From assembly GCA_017644185.1 (NCBI GenBank), contig JAEPMA010000012.1, forward strand, positions 1 to 64,000: DNA of 64,000 nucleotides. Reading direction: 5' to 3'. The stretch comes from Rhodospirillales bacterium. Its GTDB lineage: Bacteria > Pseudomonadota > Alphaproteobacteria > Rhodospirillales > Casp-alpha2. Shown piece by piece: positions 13,049 to 21,613 of the stretch. The translations under genes were made by a program, and so were the position numbers. Numbering within the stretch: the first letter of the stretch is position 1; every line of letters begins with the position of its first letter. The notes beneath the pieces were generated by a model that did not search any database, had not been told where the DNA came from, and saw only the letters and a program-made list of their open reading frames with translations.

Positions 13049-13476
13049 TGCCAGAACCGAAACTTCGCCCCGACGTCACCCCGGAACTGATGATCGAACG
13101 GGCGAAAGGCTACCTGCCCGAGTGGATGGGCGTCGAGCCGGTCGAAATTTCCCTGGGGAAAGTCGTCACCCGCCTCGAGATCAAACCGCACCACACCGCG
13201 CCGAACGGCTTCCTGCACGCCGCGTCGGTGATCGCCCTCGCCGACACCACGTGCGGCTATGCGACGTTCGCGCACCTGCCCGAAAACGGGAAGAATTTCA
13301 CCACCATCGAGTTGAAGTCCAACCACCTGGGCACCGCCCGCGAAGGTGCGATCCGCGCCACGGCGACGGCGCAGCATCTGGGTGGGCGCACGCACGTGTG
13401 GGACGCCGTCGTCGAAGACGAAAGCAACGGAAAGACCATCGCCCTCTTCCGCTGCACGCAAATGATCCTTACATAG
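13048..13476 (+). CDS. PaaI/YdiI-type hotdog-fold acyl-CoA thioesterase
   Basis: A 142-residue hotdog thioesterase that would hydrolyse an acyl-CoA or aryl-CoA. The family helix and catalytic stretch is visible as HHTAPNGFLHAASVIALADT, where N-G-x-x-H-x-x-x is followed by the acidic residue. The central strand FTTIELKSNHLGTAREG and the terminal strand GKTIALFRCTQMI follow. Its start overlaps the stop of the membrane protein by one base, indicating coupling. The natural substrate is unknown. Confidence 0.88.
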   Translation: MPEPKLRPDVTPELMIERAKGYLPEWMGVEPVEISLGKVVTRLEIKPHHTAPNGFLHAASVIALADTTCGYATFAHLPENGKNFTTIELKSNHLGTAREGAIRATATAQHLGGRTHVWDAVVEDESNGKTIALFRCTQMILT

Positions 13477-13481
13477 TAAGG

Positions 13482-13889
13482 ATGAGACGGGCACTGACCC
13501 TCATCCCGGCTATCTTTCTCGTGGCCTGCCAGGCCCCTGACATCGCCGACTGGCCGCCCAAGGCGCCGCCGGTCGACGACGCGGTCGTGCAGAAATACGT
13601 CGATATTTACGCCGCCGAAGAACCGGTCGCGCCCGACTATGGCCCCGACGATATTCGCGCTTTGAATCTTTTACACAAACGCATGCTCAGGAACGACAGC
13701 CCCGACGGTGATATCGAAAAGCTGCGGCGCGAACTCGACGAGATCCGCAACGCAGGACACCGCGACGACGATGCGAACGATGCGAGCGGATATTCGAGAA
13801 ACGAGATCAACGCCATCAAACGCCGCGTCGAACGCAAATACGACAGCAAGCACGACCAGCGCATGGAACTGAAGCGCTACGGGCTATAA
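13482..13889 (+). CDS. Small predicted lipoprotein, unknown function
   Basis: A 135-residue protein with a short lipoprotein signal (MRRALTLIPAIFLVACQAPD; lipobox LVAC, Cys at residue 16). The mature part is highly charged and helical, rich in Arg, Asp and Glu, ending in a basic region (NAIKRRVERKYDSKHDQRM). The start follows AAGG by one base and lies five bases after the thioesterase stop, so it is in the same transcription unit. The family is not recognised. Confidence 0.7.
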   Translation: MRRALTLIPAIFLVACQAPDIADWPPKAPPVDDAVVQKYVDIYAAEEPVAPDYGPDDIRALNLLHKRMLRNDSPDGDIEKLRRELDEIRNAGHRDDDANDASGYSRNEINAIKRRVERKYDSKHDQRMELKRYGL

Positions 13890-14223
13890 TTCGAGCACCG
13901 TCGTTTGAACGTGCTTCGAGACGCTCGCGATGCTCGCTCCTCAGCATAAGGTTGTGAGCCCCCTCATCCTGAGGAGGCCCCAAATAACTTGTCTGGGGCC
14001 GTCTCGAAGGATGGACCCTGAGTCAAGCTCAGGGTGACGGGTGAAGAAAACCTCTCATAAAATTCTAAACCACCGTCGTCTTGAACTTGATTCAGGACCC
14101 ATACTTCCCGGACGGGCCGCAGGCACGATCCCGGACCTGTTTCCCAACTTGGCGCTTGCTCATCCATGGGTCCCGGGTCACGCCACGCAACGCGCGCCCC
14201 GCCCGGGATAGAGGTTTTAAAGA
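13890..14223. repeat. Repeat-filled intergenic region (family B)
   Basis: A 334-base gap between convergent genes, filled by family B units: CTCATCCTGAGGAGGCCCCA with TTGTCTGGGGCCGTCTCGAA, ACCCTGAGTCAAGCTCAGGGT, CTTGAACTTGATTCAGG and a GGGTCCCGGGTCACG...CCCGGG arm. No ORF, tRNA or clear terminator other than these stems is seen. Confidence 0.7.
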
Positions 14224-14589
14224 TTAATAGAATCGACCGAAGGTGGAGCGGAGACCGGCGAACACGGCGCGGAACAGCTTGCCGATGCGGCTGATATCGG
14301 CGGAGCCCTGCTTCACCTGCTCGCGGAGCGACTCGGGATCGGTATTGCTCTTGAGATCGCGCGCGAGATCGAGGCCGCGTTTGAGGTTGATGATCTTGGC
14401 GCCGTTGGAAATCTCGACCGTGTCGTAAACCTCGCGGCCTTTAGGCGTGTACGCCGACTGCTGGTCGCGCTTCGGATTGAACGCGTCATTACGGCTCCGC
14501 TGCTGCAGCAGTTGCGACAGCAGGTTCCGTTGTTGCGCCTGACGTTCGGTAATCTCGACCATAGGCGGAATATACGCCTGTTTCGGCAC
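14224..14589 (-). CDS. Hypothetical protein, 121 aa
   Basis: A soluble, basic, Gln/Arg-rich protein (QLLQQRSRNDAFNPKRDQQ). A middle segment predicted as beta-strands (REVYDTVEISNGAKIINLKR) is followed by a helical tail (SADISRIGKLFRAVFAGL). The start may be GTG at 14589 or ATG at 14562; neither has a strong ribosome site. No signal peptide. I do not recognise the family. It is flanked by repeats on both sides and appears monocistronic. Confidence 0.6.
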   Translation of the reverse strand: MPKQAYIPPMVEITERQAQQRNLLSQLLQQRSRNDAFNPKRDQQSAYTPKGREVYDTVEISNGAKIINLKRGLDLARDLKSNTDPESLREQVKQGSADISRIGKLFRAVFAGLRSTFGRFY

Positions 14590-14617
14590 AAACAGTTAGC
14601 GAAATTTTCCAGGCCTG

Positions 14618-14725
14618 CCCCTCACCCTCCCACGCGCTGACGCGCGCGGGCCCCTCACTCTCCCCTAGGAGAGGGGTCGCGCCACGAGGGTCCCTTCTCC
14701 CTTGGGAGAAGGACAGGATGAGGGG
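14618..14725. repeat. Family A palindromic repeat
   Basis: A long variant with extra stems (CACGCGCTGACGCGCG; CTTCTCCCTTGGGAGAAG) and outer arms CCCCTCACC/GGATGAGGGG. It is nearly the same sequence as the copy at 17578-17686, so the two belong to one sub-family. Confidence 0.85.
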
Positions 14726-14726
14726 T

Positions 14727-15878
14727 TCACAGCCAGTCGGGATTGTCGCCGTCGGCGCCGAGCGGCCGGGGGGCGAAATAGACTTTGGTCGGGGTTTTCG
14801 ACAGTTTGATCGGCGAGGCGACGATGCGCATCTTACCAACCGTCTCGTGCTCGACTTCCTGAACCACGCCCCGTTCCCTCAATTCAGGCGCTTCCATCAC
14901 CTGATCGACGGTCCGGATCGCCCCGGCGGGAAGCCCCTCGGCGTGCAGCAGTTTCAGCCACTCGTCGCGGGTTTTGGTGAGGAAGGTCGCTTCCATGAAT
15001 TCGTAGAGTTCTTTTCGATTTTCCACCCGCGCCGGATTGGTCGCGAAACGCGGATCGTCGGCGAGGTCGGGATTGCCCATCGCCGCGCACAGTTTCCTGA
15101 ATTGCCGGTTGGCGCCGATCGCCAACGCGAGCGGCTCATCCGCCGTCGCGAATGGCCGGTACGGGCAGACGGTGGGATGGTCGTTCCCCAATCTGCGCGG
15201 GCGCTCCCCGGTCATAAGATACGCGGACGCCTGGTTCGCGAGAAGTGTCGCCGCGCCATCAAGAAGCGAGATATCGACGTCCTGCCCCTCGCCCGTCCTT
15301 TCCCGATGATAGAGCGCCGCCAACACGCCTTGCGTGGCGAACTGCCCGGCGACAATGTCGGTCACCGCGGCCCCGACCTTCATCGGTTCCTGATCCTCGT
15401 CACCAATGATCGACATCAGCCCGCTCTCGGCCTGAATCACGAAGTCGTAACCCGCGCGCTCCGACATCTGACCCGTGCGGCCATATCCCGACACGGAACA
15501 GACGATCAGGCCCGGATTCTCCTTCCGCAACTCTTCGGGTGCGAGGCCGAATTTCTCCAGCGTGCCTTTTCTGAAGTTCTCGACCAGGATATCGGCGCTC
15601 AGCGCGAGGCGCTTCACCAGCGCGAGTCCTTCCTCGGTCTTCAGGTCCGCGACGACGCTTCGTTTGTTGCGTCCGGCGACCATGAAATACGCGCTCTCCC
15701 CGTTTTTGAACGGCGGGCCGAAGTGCCTGACGTCGTCGCCCTCCGGGCTTTCGATTTTGATCACGTCGGCACCGAGATCGCCCAGCACCATCGCGCACCA
15801 AGGCCCCGCCAGTACGCGCGACAGATCCAGAACCTTGATACCGTCGAGCGCGCCCTTCGGCGCCGATTGCGCAGTCAT
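14727..15878 (-). CDS. Family III (CaiB/BaiF) acyl-CoA transferase
   Basis: A 383-residue enzyme that moves CoA between carboxylic acids through an Asp-linked intermediate. Family landmarks are GIKVLDLSRVLAGPWCAMVL near the N terminus, DVIKIESPEGDDVRHFGPP, NKRSVVADLKTEEG, and the catalytic Asp region EGQDVDISLLDGA. The usual family length is about 400. The start MTAQSAPKGALDG at 15878 is preferred over an upstream ATG at 15944. The substrate is unknown. It is divergent from the DUF2189 gene. Confidence 0.93.
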   Translation of the reverse strand: MTAQSAPKGALDGIKVLDLSRVLAGPWCAMVLGDLGADVIKIESPEGDDVRHFGPPFKNGESAYFMVAGRNKRSVVADLKTEEGLALVKRLALSADILVENFRKGTLEKFGLAPEELRKENPGLIVCSVSGYGRTGQMSERAGYDFVIQAESGLMSIIGDEDQEPMKVGAAVTDIVAGQFATQGVLAALYHRERTGEGQDVDISLLDGAATLLANQASAYLMTGERPRRLGNDHPTVCPYRPFATADEPLALAIGANRQFRKLCAAMGNPDLADDPRFATNPARVENRKELYEFMEATFLTKTRDEWLKLLHAEGLPAGAIRTVDQVMEAPELRERGVVQEVEHETVGKMRIVASPIKLSKTPTKVYFAPRPLGADGDNPDWL

Positions 15879-16005
15879 AACAGTTAAACTCCAAAGTAGA
15901 TTTCGAACGAAGCGGGAGTGTATCGCCTCACGTCCGGAAGGCAACGTTACCCCTGAGATTGCCGGATAATTTTTGGCGCGCTAACGTATTTCCGGGAGAA
16001 GAAAC

Positions 16006-16830
16006 GTGTCCGAACAAACAGAAGCACATTCGGCGGGCTCAACCCCGCCGCAAACCGCGATGCCGTTCGCGGCACGCATCAACGTTATCACGACGACCGA
16101 ACCGTGGAACTGGCTTGCCCAGGGATGGAACGATCTCCGGCGGACGCGTTGGGTTGGCGTCACGTACGGCTTGATCTTTGTGGTATTGGGATACGCCGTC
16201 ACCGTCGGGCTGTATCAGCTCGGCTATTATTATCTGGTCTGGCCGATGAGCGCCGGGTTCGTCCTCGTCGCGCCGGTCTTCGCGGTCGGGATTTACGAAC
16301 TCAGCCGCAAACTGGAAGCCGGCGAACCGGCGACATTCAAGTGTCTTTTGACGGCTTGGAAGCGCGCGCCGGGACGAATATTGGGGTTCGGCCTCGCGAT
16401 GTCGTTCTTTTTGATTCTATGGCTGCGGACGGCGGCATTGATTTACGTGCTCAACTTCCCCTACGGGATGCTGACCTTACAGAATCTCCTCAACACCACG
16501 TTCTTTTCGGCGGACGGGTTAACATTTTTAGTTGTCGGCACCGTCATCGGCGCCGCGTTCGCGGTGTTCGCATTCCTGATCAGCGCGGTGTCTTTACCGA
16601 TGATGCTGGGCGAGAAAGCGGACTTCCTGCCCGCCCTTCTGACGTCGATCTTCGCGGTGGCGCGTAACCCGCGCGCGATGCTGGTGTGGGCGGCGATCAT
16701 CGTCGTCGTCACGGCGGCGGGTATGGCGACGGCGTTCATCGGGCTTGCGCTCACGCTTCCCCTGATCGGCCACGCCACGTGGCACGCTTATCGCGCGCTG
16801 GTGAAACCTGAAACAGGATCGGGACGCTAA
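16006..16830 (+). CDS. DUF2189 family membrane protein
   Basis: A 274-residue inner-membrane protein. A short cytoplasmic N terminus (ARINVITTTEPWNWLAQGW) leads to about six hydrophobic helices, including YGLIFVVLGYAVTVGLY and LTFLVVGTVIGAAFAVFAFL, and ends with a WHAYRALV tail. These are hallmarks of DUF2189, whose function is unknown. The start is GTG at 16006 with a good ribosome site (GGGAGAAGA). Only three bases separate it from the next gene, implying co-transcription. Confidence 0.87.
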   Translation: MSEQTEAHSAGSTPPQTAMPFAARINVITTTEPWNWLAQGWNDLRRTRWVGVTYGLIFVVLGYAVTVGLYQLGYYYLVWPMSAGFVLVAPVFAVGIYELSRKLEAGEPATFKCLLTAWKRAPGRILGFGLAMSFFLILWLRTAALIYVLNFPYGMLTLQNLLNTTFFSADGLTFLVVGTVIGAAFAVFAFLISAVSLPMMLGEKADFLPALLTSIFAVARNPRAMLVWAAIIVVVTAAGMATAFIGLALTLPLIGHATWHAYRALVKPETGSGR

Positions 16831-16833
16831 AGG

Positions 16834-17571
16834 ATGGAACTGACCTTCGTCGGTTGCGGCGACGCCTTCGGCACCGGTGGGCGTTTCAACACGTGTTTCT
16901 ATGTGCAGGCGGATAAGACCGCGTTCCTGATCGACTGCGGGGCCACCAGCATGACGGCGATCCGTCATCACGGGATCGATCCGAACAGCATCGACACGAT
17001 CTTATTAACCCACCTGCACGGCGATCACTTCGCGGGCATTCCCTTTTTCATCCTCGATGCGCAGCTTTATTCGAAGCGCCAGAAGCCGCTCATCATCGCC
17101 GGACCGCCGGGCACGAAATCCAGGTTAAGGGACGCGATGGAGTTGCTGTTCCCCGGCTCCGCCGACGCGCCCCGCAAGTTCGATACGCACGTCATCGAGA
17201 TGCCGAAACTGGAAACGACAGAGGTCGGCGGCCTAAGCGTCGAGACGTTTCCGGTTTCCCATCACTGCGGCGATCCGCCCTATGCGCTTCGGGTGACGGT
17301 GGATAATAAAACCGTCGCCTATACCGGCGACACCCAGTGGTGCGAGGGGGTAGCCGGTGCCGGTAAGAACGCCGACCTGTTCATCACGGAATGCCTGTTC
17401 TTCGATAAATCCGTGAAGGGGCACCTCGATCTCGCGACCCTCGAACATCACATGCCGGAGATCGCACCCAAGCGCCTGATCCTGACCCACTTCGGCCCGG
17501 ACATGATGAAGCACTTGTCAGAGGTTTCGGATTACGAACTGGCGGAAGACGGCAAGACGGTGACGATCTGA
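16834..17571 (+). CDS. Metallo-beta-lactamase-fold hydrolase (RNase Z-like group)
   Basis: A 245-residue MBL-fold hydrolase. The metal motif HLHGDH is at about residues 63-68, a second His lies in VSHHCGD, a metal Asp in YTGDTQW and a last His in LTHFGPDM. The N terminus GCGDAFGTGGRFNTC resembles RNase Z and phosphodiesterase relatives, but the RNase Z exosite arm is missing, so tRNA processing is unlikely. It is probably a phosphodiesterase or other small hydrolase, co-transcribed with the DUF2189 gene. Confidence 0.88.
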   Translation: MELTFVGCGDAFGTGGRFNTCFYVQADKTAFLIDCGATSMTAIRHHGIDPNSIDTILLTHLHGDHFAGIPFFILDAQLYSKRQKPLIIAGPPGTKSRLRDAMELLFPGSADAPRKFDTHVIEMPKLETTEVGGLSVETFPVSHHCGDPPYALRVTVDNKTVAYTGDTQWCEGVAGAGKNADLFITECLFFDKSVKGHLDLATLEHHMPEIAPKRLILTHFGPDMMKHLSEVSDYELAEDGKTVTI

Positions 17572-17577
17572 GCGCAG

Positions 17578-17686
17578 CCCCCTCACCCTCCCACGTGCTG
17601 ACGCACGCGGGCCCCTCCCTCTCCCCGAGGAGAGGGGTTGCGCCACGAGAGTCCCTTCTCCCTTGGGAGAAGGACAGGATGAGGGG
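17578..17686. repeat. Family A palindromic repeat
   Basis: Close sister of the copy at 14618-14725. Outer arms are CCCCTCACC and GGATGAGGGG. It lies between convergent genes and may end both transcripts. Confidence 0.85.
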
Positions 17687-17701
17687 ATTTCTTCTAGGGG
17701 A

Positions 17702-18445
17702 TTACGCCGCGACGTCGACGCCGAGCACGTCCTTGGCGAACGCCGGATAGGTGTCGGCCACTTCGACCCCGACGGTGGAGCGTAATAAAGCGAGACGCTC
17801 TTCTTCCGGTGCCGGGGTTTCCGGCACGTTTTCGGGGACATCGATTTCGAAACCGGTGTTGTCCAGCACTTCCTCGACCGTACGGCCGGGGGTCACGCTC
17901 TCCAACTTGAAGCGTCCCACATCGCGGTTGAACGACATCACACACAGTTCCGTCACCAGGTACTTCGGCCCGCCCGGGCGGTAAACATCCGGGTCGCTGA
18001 CACCGGGCGCGGAAATAAAATCGACCTTGGGGACGAACACACGTCTGGAGTGCTCGGGCCGGAACAGGATCACTTTCGGCACCGTGAAGTACATGAACGC
18101 CGAACCGAACGAGCCGGAAAAGCGCTTGTCCACGGTCGGGTATTCACCGGTGCCGACGAGGTTCAGGTTCGCCTGACCGTCGATCTGCACCCCGCCCAGG
18201 AAGAACACGTCGATGCGGCCCTGCCCGGCGGCGTCGAAAATCTCGCGTCCGCCGTCGCAGAACGGATTGGTCGCCTTTCCATGAATCAATGAGACGCGTG
18301 GCGTGCCGCCGTTGACCTTGCGCGCCAAAAGGGCCGCCGCGCCCGGGATCGGCGATGCCGCCCCAACGGCGACATGGCGCACGTCGGGGGTCTCAAGCAA
18401 CCGGGCGATGGTCGTGATCAGGAATTCGTCGCGGGAATAAGTCAC
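17702..18445 (-). CDS. CoA-transferase subunit beta (GctB/IpdB-like)
   Basis: A 247-residue second subunit of a family I CoA-transferase or of its hydrolase-like relatives. It carries the family regions VAVGAASPIPGAAALLARK, FFLGGVQIDGQANLNLVGTG and a nucleotide-site-like stretch SGSFGSAFMYF. The usual catalytic Glu context (E-N-G/S) is not evident, as is also true of IpdB, which opens a steroid ring as a CoA hydrolase. It overlaps the alpha gene by four bases. No other steroid genes are in the window. Confidence 0.82.
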   Translation of the reverse strand: MTYSRDEFLITTIARLLETPDVRHVAVGAASPIPGAAALLARKVNGGTPRVSLIHGKATNPFCDGGREIFDAAGQGRIDVFFLGGVQIDGQANLNLVGTGEYPTVDKRFSGSFGSAFMYFTVPKVILFRPEHSRRVFVPKVDFISAPGVSDPDVYRPGGPKYLVTELCVMSFNRDVGRFKLESVTPGRTVEEVLDNTGFEIDVPENVPETPAPEEERLALLRSTVGVEVADTYPAFAKDVLGVDVAA

Positions 18446-19269
18446 TCGGCCGCCTCCTGCGCACCGAAGACGTTCCGCTGCATATAGGCGTTGAAGCCCT
18501 CTTCCGACCGCGCCTCGTGAGCGTAGGTCGCGATTTCGTCGGCGTCGGGCGCATAGTGATCGACGAGACCCAACGGCTTCGCGCCCATTTCGGCCCGCGC
18601 GAGCGCGGTGACGTAGAAACCGGGCAACGTCCCCGCCGCCGTGGCTTCGGACGCCAAAAGGCTTTCGTCCTGGATTTTCTCGACGGTCACCAAAAGTGTT
18701 TTGGCGGCGTGCGCGATGGTCGCCAGTTCACGCCGGCGCCCGATCCAGACGTTCCCGTCCCTGTCCGCCAACGGGCTGTGGATGATCGCGACGTCCGGGT
18801 TGATCGCCGGGATCAGGACGATGCGCCCGTTGCCCTGCCCCATCGGGTCATCGACCACCTTCCAATCATCGCGGTATTTCAGAAGATCGGAGCCGATGAT
18901 CCCGGCGAGCGGCATGAAGGGCACACCCTTTTCCGTCGCCTGCAGGCCGGTGTGGATCGCCGGGCATGTGCTGTCGATGATCTTGATCGATCGGCTTTCG
19001 ACGGCGGCCCCGAAGCGCGGCGCCGGGCCGGCTTCACCCAGTGATACGGCGGCGCACTCGACCGTCTTCACACACCCCGCCCCGATCAGCATGTCGGCGG
19101 CGAGGCCGTTGATCGGCACGGTTAGAATGTGCAGGTCCTTCACGCCCTTGCGGATGATCGCCCGCACAAGCGCCATGGGGACGAAGCTGTATTCGGGGGG
19201 CAATGCCAGCAAGGCGCCGTCCGGCACGTGCTGAGCCAACTCTTCGACGTCGTTGAGATAATTTGTCAT
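18442..19269 (-). CDS. CoA-transferase subunit alpha (GctA/IpdA-like)
   Basis: A 275-residue partner of the beta subunit. Visible features are an N-terminal DGALLALPPEYSFVPMALVR segment, VPINGLAADMLIGAGCVKTV, and the central ADRDGNVWIGRRRELATIAHA seen in GctA/IpdA proteins. The two subunits would form an alpha-2-beta-2 enzyme acting on a CoA thioester or dicarboxylate. The family is sure at the CoA-transferase level, the substrate is not. Confidence 0.85.
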   Translation of the reverse strand: MTNYLNDVEELAQHVPDGALLALPPEYSFVPMALVRAIIRKGVKDLHILTVPINGLAADMLIGAGCVKTVECAAVSLGEAGPAPRFGAAVESRSIKIIDSTCPAIHTGLQATEKGVPFMPLAGIIGSDLLKYRDDWKVVDDPMGQGNGRIVLIPAINPDVAIIHSPLADRDGNVWIGRRRELATIAHAAKTLLVTVEKIQDESLLASEATAAGTLPGFYVTALARAEMGAKPLGLVDHYAPDADEIATYAHEARSEEGFNAYMQRNVFGAQEAAE

Positions 19270-19320
19270 GGCGGAATTGTAGGATGGTGCAGCGATCTTC
19301 GCACGGAAAAATGATTATAC

Positions 19321-19426
19321 CCCCTCACCTGTCCTCTCCCCCACATCCGTGGAGAAGAGGGACCCTGACGAAAGAATCCGCTTAACCCCTCTCCCCCTTT
19401 CAAGGGGGAGAGGTTGGGTGAGGGGG
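19321..19426. repeat. Family A palindromic repeat
   Basis: Outer arms are CCCCTCACC and GGTGAGGGGG, with inner stem CTCTCCCCCTTTCAAGGGGGAGAG. It fills most of the 19270-19448 gap. Confidence 0.85.
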
Positions 19427-19448
19427 TAAGCGTGTTAGCCCAACCGCG

Positions 19449-20246
19449 TTAAGACCCCGGCTTGACCGCTTTCCAGTAATCGGCGTTGAGGTTCATCATC
19501 ATCCCGTCAATACGTTGTTCGAGGCATCGGCGCACGCTGAAGAACCGGCCTTGGGATGTTCTGTACTGGCAGTATCCGACCACATCGGCGGCACGGTGCA
19601 TGCCCGGCCCGATCGACTCCCGGGCCGTCTCACCGAACGTGTTCTGCCACAGATTTTCGCGGTCCTGCTTTTTCAGACGGCCGGAGGTCGGCGTCTCGCT
19701 CAGCACCCGGCTGACCACCTTGATGGCCTCGAATTCCGTGCTGTGAAGCTTGAAGATCTTGTTGGCGACAGGCTGCAGGGAGGCGATGACGTGTTCGACT
19801 TCGCCCTCCAGGATCGGGTTCGGGTCGCCCACGACCGGCATGGGGACCAGCACGCCCCCCTCGGCAACGTGCAGCGACTTGGCATTCAGACCTTTCGCTT
19901 TTAGATCGCGCACCGAAAATTCGATCCGGGCGGCGGTGTAGCCCCGCTCCGCCCTGACTTTCGCCGCCGTCAGGGGCACTTCCGATGTCTCGCCCGCGTC
20001 GTTAATGGCGACCAGCTTGAATACCGACAAATCATGCGGGGTGTAGACATAGTGGCGGTCCGGCGTATCGCGCTCGGACTGCAGACAGAACGTCGACAGT
20101 TCGACCGCGCAGGTCTCCGCTCCGCATTCGAGCTTCAACGGCTGCGACGTGGCGACGACGCCGAGCAATTGCGGTGCGGCGTTGGCGGTGGCCGGTAACA
20201 CCGCAAGCGCGGCAGCGGCCATGATCGTTTTCGTGAGTGCACGCAT
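19449..20246 (-). CDS. Secreted protein of unknown function, 265 aa
   Basis: It starts with a Sec signal peptide ([21 protein letters not shown], cleavage near ANA-AP). The mature protein has several Cys residues ([16 protein letters not shown]) that could form disulfides, a beta-rich first half, and a helical second half with [19 protein letters not shown] longer frame exists upstream, but GAGGAGG lies just before the ATG at 20246 and fixes the start. The family is not recognised. It is probably periplasmic. Confidence 0.75.
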   Translation of the reverse strand: MRALTKTIMAAAALAVLPATANAAPQLLGVVATSQPLKLECGAETCAVELSTFCLQSERDTPDRHYVYTPHDLSVFKLVAINDAGETSEVPLTAAKVRAERGYTAARIEFSVRDLKAKGLNAKSLHVAEGGVLVPMPVVGDPNPILEGEVEHVIASLQPVANKIFKLHSTEFEAIKVVSRVLSETPTSGRLKKQDRENLWQNTFGETARESIGPGMHRAADVVGYCQYRTSQGRFFSVRRCLEQRIDGMMMNLNADYWKAVKPGS

Positions 20247-20551
20247 GTTGTGCCTCCTCAATCCGGTTCGCCGATCGAAAGCGCAATAGAGGGCCGCACC
20301 TCCAACCGAGGCATCTTTAAACCGAACGTAGCACACTTTTTCGCACCTGTCGGCAACCGGGCGGCACAACATTGTTTCATTGGATTTAACAATAAATGAC
20401 AAAATGTGGCTGTAACCGTTGCCGGGACATGCCTACTCATAAACGCTGCCGGGTCGGGTATCCGGCGGCGCAGACGGTAACCTGCGTTGTTCATGGTCTA
20501 AGCGGTCCCACTCATGTAGGGTGGGGCCGTGCTCGAAAAATGGGGGAAAAC
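20247..20551. other. Intergenic region between divergent genes
   Basis: A 305-base gap. It holds an AT-rich patch (TTGTTTCATTGGATTTAAC and following, near 20371-20400) that could contain a promoter, and a small stem CCCAC...GTGGG at 20510-20525. No family A or B repeat is present, which is unusual for this window. No ORF is supported. Confidence 0.5.
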
Positions 20552-21046
20552 ATGGCATCGAAAAGCGATTTCGATCCTGACGACTGGAAAAAGATTGCCT
20601 CCGCGCCGATCATCGCGGCGGCGGTTATCTCCGCTTCCGACGACGTCGGCGACGACATGGATTCCGAGGAAGAGGAAATCCAGGCGTTCAAGGACTCTCT
20701 CGTAAAACTCCGCAAGAAATACGGCAAGACGCAACTCGTCGCCGAGGTGCTCGACGACATCGAGGACGAGGGCACCGACGAATTCGACAAACTGTTCGCC
20801 ACCATCGGCGCGTCGGCGTCACATGAATCGCCGCTCGAGGACCGGATCAGACTGGTCGGCGAAGCAGGCGAAATTCTCGAACGTATTGCTGACAAAAAAG
20901 ACGCCAAGCAGTACAAGAAGTTTCTGATCGATGCGGCGACGGCGGTGGCGTCGGCGTCCAAGGAAGGCTTCTTCGTCTTCGGCAGTTCGATCAGCAAGAA
21001 GGAAGAGTTTTACCTGCGCCAGTTGCAGAGCGCACTCGACATGTAA
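20552..21046 (+). CDS. Hypothetical protein, first of a tandem paralogous pair
   Basis: A 164-residue, acidic, all-helical soluble protein. The N terminus FDPDDWKKIASAPIIAAAVISA and the C terminus FLIDAATAVASASKEGFFVFG...ISKKEEF match the neighbour at 21056 in layout. I recall bacterial proteins of this pattern (F-x-x-x-E/D-W-x-x-L ... P ... I...A near the start; VA.A..EG.....ISK.E near the end) but no known function. GGGGGAAAAC directly before 20552 fixes the start. Confidence 0.75.
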   Translation: MASKSDFDPDDWKKIASAPIIAAAVISASDDVGDDMDSEEEEIQAFKDSLVKLRKKYGKTQLVAEVLDDIEDEGTDEFDKLFATIGASASHESPLEDRIRLVGEAGEILERIADKKDAKQYKKFLIDAATAVASASKEGFFVFGSSISKKEEFYLRQLQSALDM

Positions 21047-21055
21047 GGCGGGGAC

Positions 21056-21541
21056 GTGGCCGAAACGGGGGAATTCAACGAAGCCGAATGGCAAATGCTT
21101 CGGCAACTGCCGCTCGTTGTGGCGGCGGTGATTTCCGCCGTCGACTATTCGACGATATCCGAGGGCCGCGAATACAAGGCGTTCACCGAGTTTCTGAAGA
21201 AAGCCGGTGCCAAGCGCCGTAAGTCACCTTTCGTTGCGGCAATCCTGGATGAAGTCGTCGAGGCCGATCACGACACTTTCCAAAAGCACTGCACCGCCGT
21301 CTCGTCCGCGATGAGCGGCGAAAAGCCGGTCGAGAACGCGTTGAAGCAGGTGAAAGAAGCCGGCCTGCTGATCGACGCGCGGTTAGGCAAGAAAGACGCC
21401 CGGCCCTATAAAGAGTTCATCCTCGACGTGGCGCTCGCCGTTGCCCGCGCGCACAAGGAAAGCGCCCTTCCCTTCGCCAGCCCGATCAGCAAGGTCGAAG
21501 ACTTTCACATCCGCCGGATCGAAACCGCGCTGGGGATTTAA
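21056..21541 (+). CDS. Hypothetical protein, second of the tandem paralogous pair
   Basis: A 161-residue protein starting at GTG 21056, nine bases after its paralogue, with AAGGCGGGG as ribosome site. The shared pattern is FNEAEWQMLRQLPLVVAAVI at the N terminus, a middle VAAILDEVVE, and KEFILDVALAVARAHKES...ISKVEDFHIRRIETAL at the end. It is less acidic than the first copy. The arrangement suggests duplication and divergence, possibly to form a heterodimer. Function unknown. Confidence 0.75.
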   Translation: MAETGEFNEAEWQMLRQLPLVVAAVISAVDYSTISEGREYKAFTEFLKKAGAKRRKSPFVAAILDEVVEADHDTFQKHCTAVSSAMSGEKPVENALKQVKEAGLLIDARLGKKDARPYKEFILDVALAVARAHKESALPFASPISKVEDFHIRRIETALGI

Positions 21542-21570
21542 TCCCCCTCACCTGGTTGGACCGGTATTTT

Positions 21571-21602
21571 GTAGACCCTGCGTCAAGCTCAGGGTGACGG
21601 GT
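21571..21602. repeat. Family B short repeat
   Basis: GACCCTGCGTCAAGCTCAGG followed by GTGACGGG, a half-unit of family B between convergent genes. Confidence 0.7.
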
Positions 21603-21613
21603 GGGACATTACT

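Noticed and set aside
12512-13889. Complete Pycsar defence system
   Set aside because: No cyclase gene is present within the flanks. Only the effector-like membrane protein is supported.
16834-17571. RNase Z
   Set aside because: The N terminus is similar, but the flexible exosite arm is missing, so tRNA 3' processing is not supported.
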